Notes under the pieces: model-generated
Database searches by the model: none
The model's input: the letters and a program-made list of their open reading frames with translations, nothing else
Told to the model about the DNA's origin: nothing
Source of the DNA: Hepsetus odoe
Lineage: Eukaryota > Chordata > Actinopteri > Characiformes > Hepsetidae
Direction of reading: 5' to 3'
Assembly: GCA_017165825.1 (NCBI GenBank)
Contig: CM029378.1
Location: forward strand, 18,197,911-18,261,910
DNA: 64,000 nt
Translations under genes and position numbers: made by a program
Part shown: positions 58,725 to 64,000 of the stretch, in pieces
Numbering within the stretch: position 1 is the stretch's first letter
Layout: every line of letters begins with the position of its first letter

Positions 58725-59095
58725 TCAAAAGTCGTAAGCCACCAGTCATTGCTTCATATTTTGCTTTCTTGCTTTTTCAGTGTTTTGTTGAGGAACAAGT
58801 TTCCGGGCTTCCTGATGGACAAAGTTTTGCTCTCATTTTCAGTCCTGTCCCTGTACCTGACCAAATTTATAGTTTTAAACTGTTTATTATTTGTTAAACC
58901 TACATATGAATTTTTTAAGCAGAACAAAGACGTCAAACTGAAGGTATGAAGCAATGAACAAACAGGTGTAGGTGACTGCAGATGAGCAGGCTGGTGATTA
59001 GAATGCTGCTGATGCTGAATGCTGATTGGTTGGAAACTCATTATCTAGAATCTTGTGTCTTTAGGCACTTTGCAGTTCCTCAGTTGGCTCCATAC
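58725..59095 (+). repeat. Dispersed repeat family C
   Basis: Starts GTTCAAAAGTCGTAAGCCAC, continues TTCATATTTTGCTTTCTTGC, TTTTCAGTCCTGTCCCTGTA, GCTGCTGATGCTGAATGCTG, TTATCTAGAATCTTGT and TTTAGGCACTTTGCAG. The start CAAAAGTC..GAGCCACC type is known from teleost MITEs. Confidence 0.7.
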
Positions 59096-59099
59096 CTGA

Positions 59100-61285
59100 A
59101 TACTGTGGTACAAGCTGCGTATCTTTTATAGTGATGTAGTTTTGGGCCTATATGCAGGCATTTATGGACCCTGCTGAACTGTGATGAACACTTCCTCTGC
59201 TCATGGCTGGGTAACGGCTCTTTATTTCTCCACTGCCTTCACGCTCCTTGGAATGAATGAGTGTCCTCCTGTGCCATATCTCTGTCATTCTGATTACACA
59301 CTCCTAGGCTTCTTAATGTTCTCTGGCAGTAAACTTTAATGTCTTCTGTGACAGACATGAGCAAATGGTCCGGGGAGTGTTTCAACTGAAGAGTATTATG
59401 TCCGCCACTCAGCATGGCCGCATTATTGATCAAGCGCTACTCGTCTTCAAACAAACTGTCCTGCACTGGACAATAACCATAAAATGCATTTCAGTTCAGG
59501 TGGTCCCTAAATTCAGTTTTGACTTTGAATCCATTTCATATATTCCTCCATTATCTCATTACTTTATCTATGCTCACAGAGAGTGCTGAGTGCTCATATG
59601 AAAAGCATTTTCATTCAGTTCTAACTTGAAAATGTTTCATTTAACATTAAATATAATATCATGGCCTTAAGGAGGCCTGTGGGAAGGGGTTAAATGGTCA
59701 CTTTGAAAAATGTAAATCTGTTTTTTGACCCTTCCACATTACTGACCAGCTCTTACAATGATACTAAATGACACACAGCTGAATAAAGACTCCACAGAAC
59801 ACATGCTGAAAATGGGACTTTATATATGAGTTATGAGTAACTTTGTCAGCATTGACAGCTACTGATCCTCAAACTACTTGCACTTGTCCTGTTCAAAATA
59901 TACATGTTATCTTTGGGCCAAATCGTACAGAACAACAGATTTACTTGGCTCTCTTAGCAGATGATTACAGCCCAAGAGAATCACTGTGTCAGTAAATGGA
60001 CCATTTCAATAACTAGATGAGGCAAAACAGAGATAATTGTTTGGTCAAACAAAAAAGAGAGAGAACAATAGCACACATCTGGATTCCAGGGCTCTAAAAC
60101 AAAATTCCAAGACCACATTCTTGGTGTTTGAATTGGCTCAGCTGTTACCTTCACTAGCCATTTCAAAGCATACTGATATTAGGCTTGGTTGTAGATGTTC
60201 AGCCATAAAAAGCCATTTCATGAAGCTCTGTGGAGCAACTCAAAGGCTGACATCAATTCCAGAGGCAATCTAGAACTCTTTAGTGAGGTATCTAACAGAG
60301 GACAGATCACATGCTGCTTCTAAAATGCACTTTATTCACAGTAATGGCAATTGCAGTTGACTGGGGGAAACTTCTGACTTGCAGCAAAGGCAGCATCTTA
60401 TAAAAGAGTCAATAACAATAAGTTTAATTTAAAAAGCACTTTTCCCCAAACCCAGTGATGCTTTATCAAAAGTTACAAAAAAAGCATTACAAAAAAATGT
60501 AATGATTGATCAGGAGAGAAGGGGTGGCACAGAGAAAAATAAAAGCATATTTCAATTCAAATTCAAATCGCATGTGGTGATTTTCTAAGGAAAAATATGT
60601 CCACATTCTCTATTTTCTGCATGCTTTAGTGTTAGAAAGTTCGGTTGGTTTTACTTTTCCTATTTGCATAGTTTTGTGTCTTGGTTTGAATTATACATGT
60701 AGAAGGACACAGACTTGCTTCCTGATGGATGGATAGTTGATAGTATTGGATGATAACTATAAATTCTGGACTTCCTTGAGGAAAGGCCTGGAAATTGTTA
60801 AGCTTACACAGGCACGCACACACACACACATACACACACAAACAGATGCATGAGATACATGCACAGGCGCACACATACACACATAAAAATACAATATATC
60901 ATATTATTTTCACAGATGGCTAAAGCTGTATATTTCCTTTGTCAGACAGGAGGATAACCATCAGTCGTGTGTGGTGACACATTAACATGCACAATCCTTT
61001 TCCCTAACAATGTGTGACATTCTGGGCTGTGGGCTCTTTGAACAGTTGGTTTTTGCAATAGACTGACTGCAGCTTTGTGGTCAGACTGGCGTTGGGATCT
61101 GTCATGTGGCAGCAAGTCAGACTCACTGATCTGTTACGTCTGAAAGATCAGAGGCACAGAGAAACTCATCATGCCACATAAATCACCACTGTTTATTCTG
61201 CTCTCTCTGTTTATTTTCAGCACAATGGTTTATTACTTTCCTTTTACTTATGTGGTTAGTAAACTCCCACATGTGCAACTATCCA
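59100..61285. other. Gene-free region
   Basis: No supported gene. Imperfect CA runs near 60810-60890. Confidence 0.4.
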
Positions 61286-61287
61286 CA

Positions 61288-61505
61288 TGTAGTGGTTAAG
61301 GACTAGGCCTCAAAATCTGAAGGTTGTGGGTTCGAGTCCCTTACCAGTAGTTTTTCTCCGAGGTATCCTTGCATCACTACTACCCGGGCGCTGGATATGG
61401 CTGCCAACTGCTCTACTTGCATGTGATGGGTTAATAGCAGAGGAACATTTTGTGTATGTGTTGTACAGTGTGTTCACAAGTAGTCACTTTCAATTCACTT
61501 TCTCT
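61288..61505 (+). mobile_element. SINE family B, degraded
   Basis: GTAGTGGTTAAGGACTAGGC, B box GTGGGTTCGAGTCCC, CGAGGTATCCTTGCATCACT and CACAAGTAGTCACTTTCAAT keep the family order. Confidence 0.75.
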
Positions 61506-61634
61506 TTAAATATATATATTTTTGAACATCCTGCTGAACTGCATCGCTTAGTTAGTTAATTAAGGAGAAAGTGGAGTTTATGAGACTCCATCCTGTGTGC
61601 CTTATGCTCTACCTCTGTTACTGATTAACAACAG

Positions 61635-61636
<2 letters not shown>

Positions 61637-61694
<58 letters not shown>
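61637..61694. repeat. (GT)n microsatellite
   Basis: About 29 GT units followed by a G-run. Confidence 0.95.
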
Positions 61695-61695
<1 letters not shown>

Positions 61696-61699
61696 GGGG

Positions 61700-63285
61700 G
61701 GGTGCTTTAGATGCACTTACTCCACTGACATTAAATCGTTTCCTTTCTGTCTTGCCCAAGGGAACAGTCTAAGCTACCAGTTTTGCTGCCTGAAAATACT
61801 TCACAGGCACAACAATTATGCAGTTTGGTTGGTCTATAAGTTTGTGTTTCTAATACAGCCTCTTTAAAATTCTTAACTCTTTATTTTACATTACTTTCAC
61901 ATTTGTCTCCTCTTCTTACCTTCATTTAACATATTTAATGTATTTACAATCTGAGAGATCGGAGGTGATTAAAGAGGGTCGTATGTTATCAGAGATGAAA
62001 TATTCCATCATTGTATCCTCTCACTCTTCCTGTGTTCAACATATTGTTCCACATTTCCCCTTCACATCCAAATGTATTGTTTAGAGGAGAAAAAATTGTT
62101 TCCTGGCGTAAGCGCATTTTAAGTAGGCCCGGAGATTGGTGTCACAAATCAAAAACACAGTGAGTGAAATTTCAGCTAAATATAGAATCTAGAGCAATAT
62201 AATGTAACCTAATAGCAACACACTGCATTGAAAACAAAGACAATATTTTCCAACATATAACACAAAAATAGGCCATCGTTAACATCAATCACACTGTACT
62301 GTGAAAAATTCAATGTTGTCTAATATTAATCACAGTGTTTCTCCCACAGTTTATACTGTTTTGCCTGAAATTAATCACGCTAAGTTTAAAATAACTACAA
62401 TACTGCCAGACACAATAGATCATAGGCTAATTTATCACAAATAAATGCGCTATGGTCTAGCATTCACCACATCGGTTTAAAACAAATATAGAACATGTTA
62501 ACATTAATTACACAGCATTTCAAATACATTCTGCATCACTGGGATCACTTGACATCCTTTATACCTCCAGTTGACTGTTTTTTTTTTGTGTGGTGTCACG
62601 TATATTACTGAACAACACTCTTTCTGAAGCTCTAAACATCCTCACGAGCATCTCTTCCTAAGCCACCTTGTGCAGTTTGAAATACCTGCTTTCTCTGAAT
62701 CCAGTTTAAATTAAAAAATGAAGGTTTTGAAGGTATTCTTCAACAGTAGACTGCTTTTGAGGCACTACAGCGCCCATAGGTTGTTAATCAACTGGATAGG
62801 GTTAAATATCCGGTCAGGGGGTAATGCTTTCCATACGCTGGGAGCCGCTGTCATCTGTGCACTCTTTTCTTTCTCTATGCCTCCCCCCATCAGCACAGAG
62901 CATTAAATCTCTTTTGCATCCTCCCAGCATGGAGTGATTCACTAGTGTCTTCCTGAGGAGGTTGCTCTCTCTTACTTCTCTCTTTATAACAGGAGCCCCA
63001 ATATTTTACCACAACATATAAGATGTGATTTATTGTTTTTCGCTATTTGAAAAGTGGCATCAGTGTGTTAAATGAAAGCACCCGTGTCACATTGCAGCTT
63101 AGGTAGAGTGACAGTAGTCATTGAGAATACTGGATGTTTTACGTACTTTTCATTGTCTGGAAGTAATGAAAATGTGGGTATAACAGAGAGGCAATAAAAT
63201 ATGCTGAGTATGGTATTATTCCCAAAAGGGCACTGGTGTCAGTTTTGCAGCTAACTGAATGGAATTTTGATGCATTGAATATTAT
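61700..63285. other. Gene-free region
   Basis: AT-rich; 62150-62520 repeats words like AATCACA...TGT loosely. No gene supported. Confidence 0.4.
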
Positions 63286-63290
63286 ATATA

Positions 63291-63776
63291 CAGTACTGTG
63301 CAAAATTTTAGGCAGGTGTGAAAAAATGCTGTATACAAAGAATACTTTCAGAAATGGAAGTGTTAATCATTTGTTTTCATCAATCAACAAAAAGAGAAAT
63401 TTAAATCAAATCAATATTTGTTGTGACCACCCTTTGCCTTCAAAACAGCATCAATTCTTCTAGGTACACTTGCACACAGTTTTTGAAGGAACTCGGCTGG
63501 TAGGTTGTTCCAAACATGACTGTGTTTGGTAAAACTGGTTGATCAGACACCGACTATAATCCTACAGAATCCCTGACTTTGTGCAAGTGTACCTAGAAGA
63601 ATTGATGCTGGTTTGAAGGCAAAAGGTAGTAACACCAAATATTGATTTGATTTAGATTGTTCTTTTGTTCGCTCACTTTGCATTTTGTAAAATGATAAAA
63701 ATAAACAATCATTGTTTATATTTCTGAAAGCATTCTTTGTTTTATCACACCTGCCTAAAACTTTTGCACAGTACTG
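63291..63776. mobile_element. Palindromic Tc1-type MITE, both ends intact
   Basis: Both termini read CAGTACTGTGCAAAA inward, flanked by TA (63289-63290 and 63777-63778). The inverted repeats extend roughly 200 bases each, sharing TTAGGCAGGTGTGA, AATCAAATCAATATTTG and GCATCAATTCTTCTAGGTAC. No coding frame. Confidence 0.88.
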
Positions 63777-64000
63777 TATATATACGATATATTTACATCT
63801 TTGATTTATTAAAGTCTTCAGTTACTATTATTGTAAATAATTTGGTTTTGAAAATCTACAAGAGTGATGGTTAAGGGTTTAAGGGTCTGTATGTAGTCCT
63901 ACACTTCAGTTTCTCACTCTCAAAATGACATGGCTCACATAACGTTGCTGTTGGAATAAACCCAGTCTACAGTTTTATATTTCATTCTTTTCATGAATTC

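Overview
The window is nuclear DNA of a ray-finned (teleost) fish. Evidence: vertebrate intron-exon genes with GT/AG junctions, many Tc1-like, Rex3/RTE and tRNA-SINE repeats of the kinds common in teleosts, and the gene order lcmt1 - aqp8 - globins, which I know as the flank of the teleost 'LA' haemoglobin locus. An otophysan fish (characin, electric fish or catfish type) is my guess from the repeat families; I cannot prove it from sequence alone.

Layout. 1-2.7 kb: a CpG-rich probable promoter/5' exon of a divergently oriented neighbour, two minisatellites and the LCMT1 promoter. 2.7-9.5 kb: complete 11-exon lcmt1 (+), leucine carboxyl methyltransferase that acts on PP2A. 11.5-16.6 kb and 22.1-24.5 kb: two complete 5-exon aquaporin-8 genes (+); between them lie a decayed exon 5 of a third copy and a duplicated downstream block, so the array once had three members. 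25.8-34.8 kb: a compact three-gene haemoglobin cluster, alpha-type (-), beta-type (+), and a divergent alpha-type (-) that resembles alpha-D/mu and lacks the distal histidine. About 1.5-2.1 kb beyond the last globin is a cluster of NF-E2/MARE, GATA, CACC and CCAAT motifs that looks like an erythroid enhancer.

35-64 kb holds no convincing host gene. It carries a decayed Rex3-like LINE (37.1-40.4 kb), an RTE LINE 3' end (50.2-51.3 kb), several SINE and MITE copies, microsatellites, and one unusual element at 45,772-49,870. That element has a 440-bp LTR-like 5' end with two CTCF-like motifs, a candidate 5-bp target duplication, and a broken reading frame of roughly 1,170 codons encoding an unknown (gag-position) domain, a 10-residue minisatellite repeat, about ten calmodulin-binding-type IQ motifs (ASPM/myosin-like) and a coiled coil, with no recognisable polymerase. 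It is my best candidate for something undescribed.

Functionally, the alpha and beta globin genes would supply subunits of one tetrameric haemoglobin expressed in red cells. lcmt1 and aqp8 are unrelated housekeeping/transport neighbours that mark the locus by conserved synteny. All exon boundaries were placed by hand from splice sites, reading phase and family resemblance.
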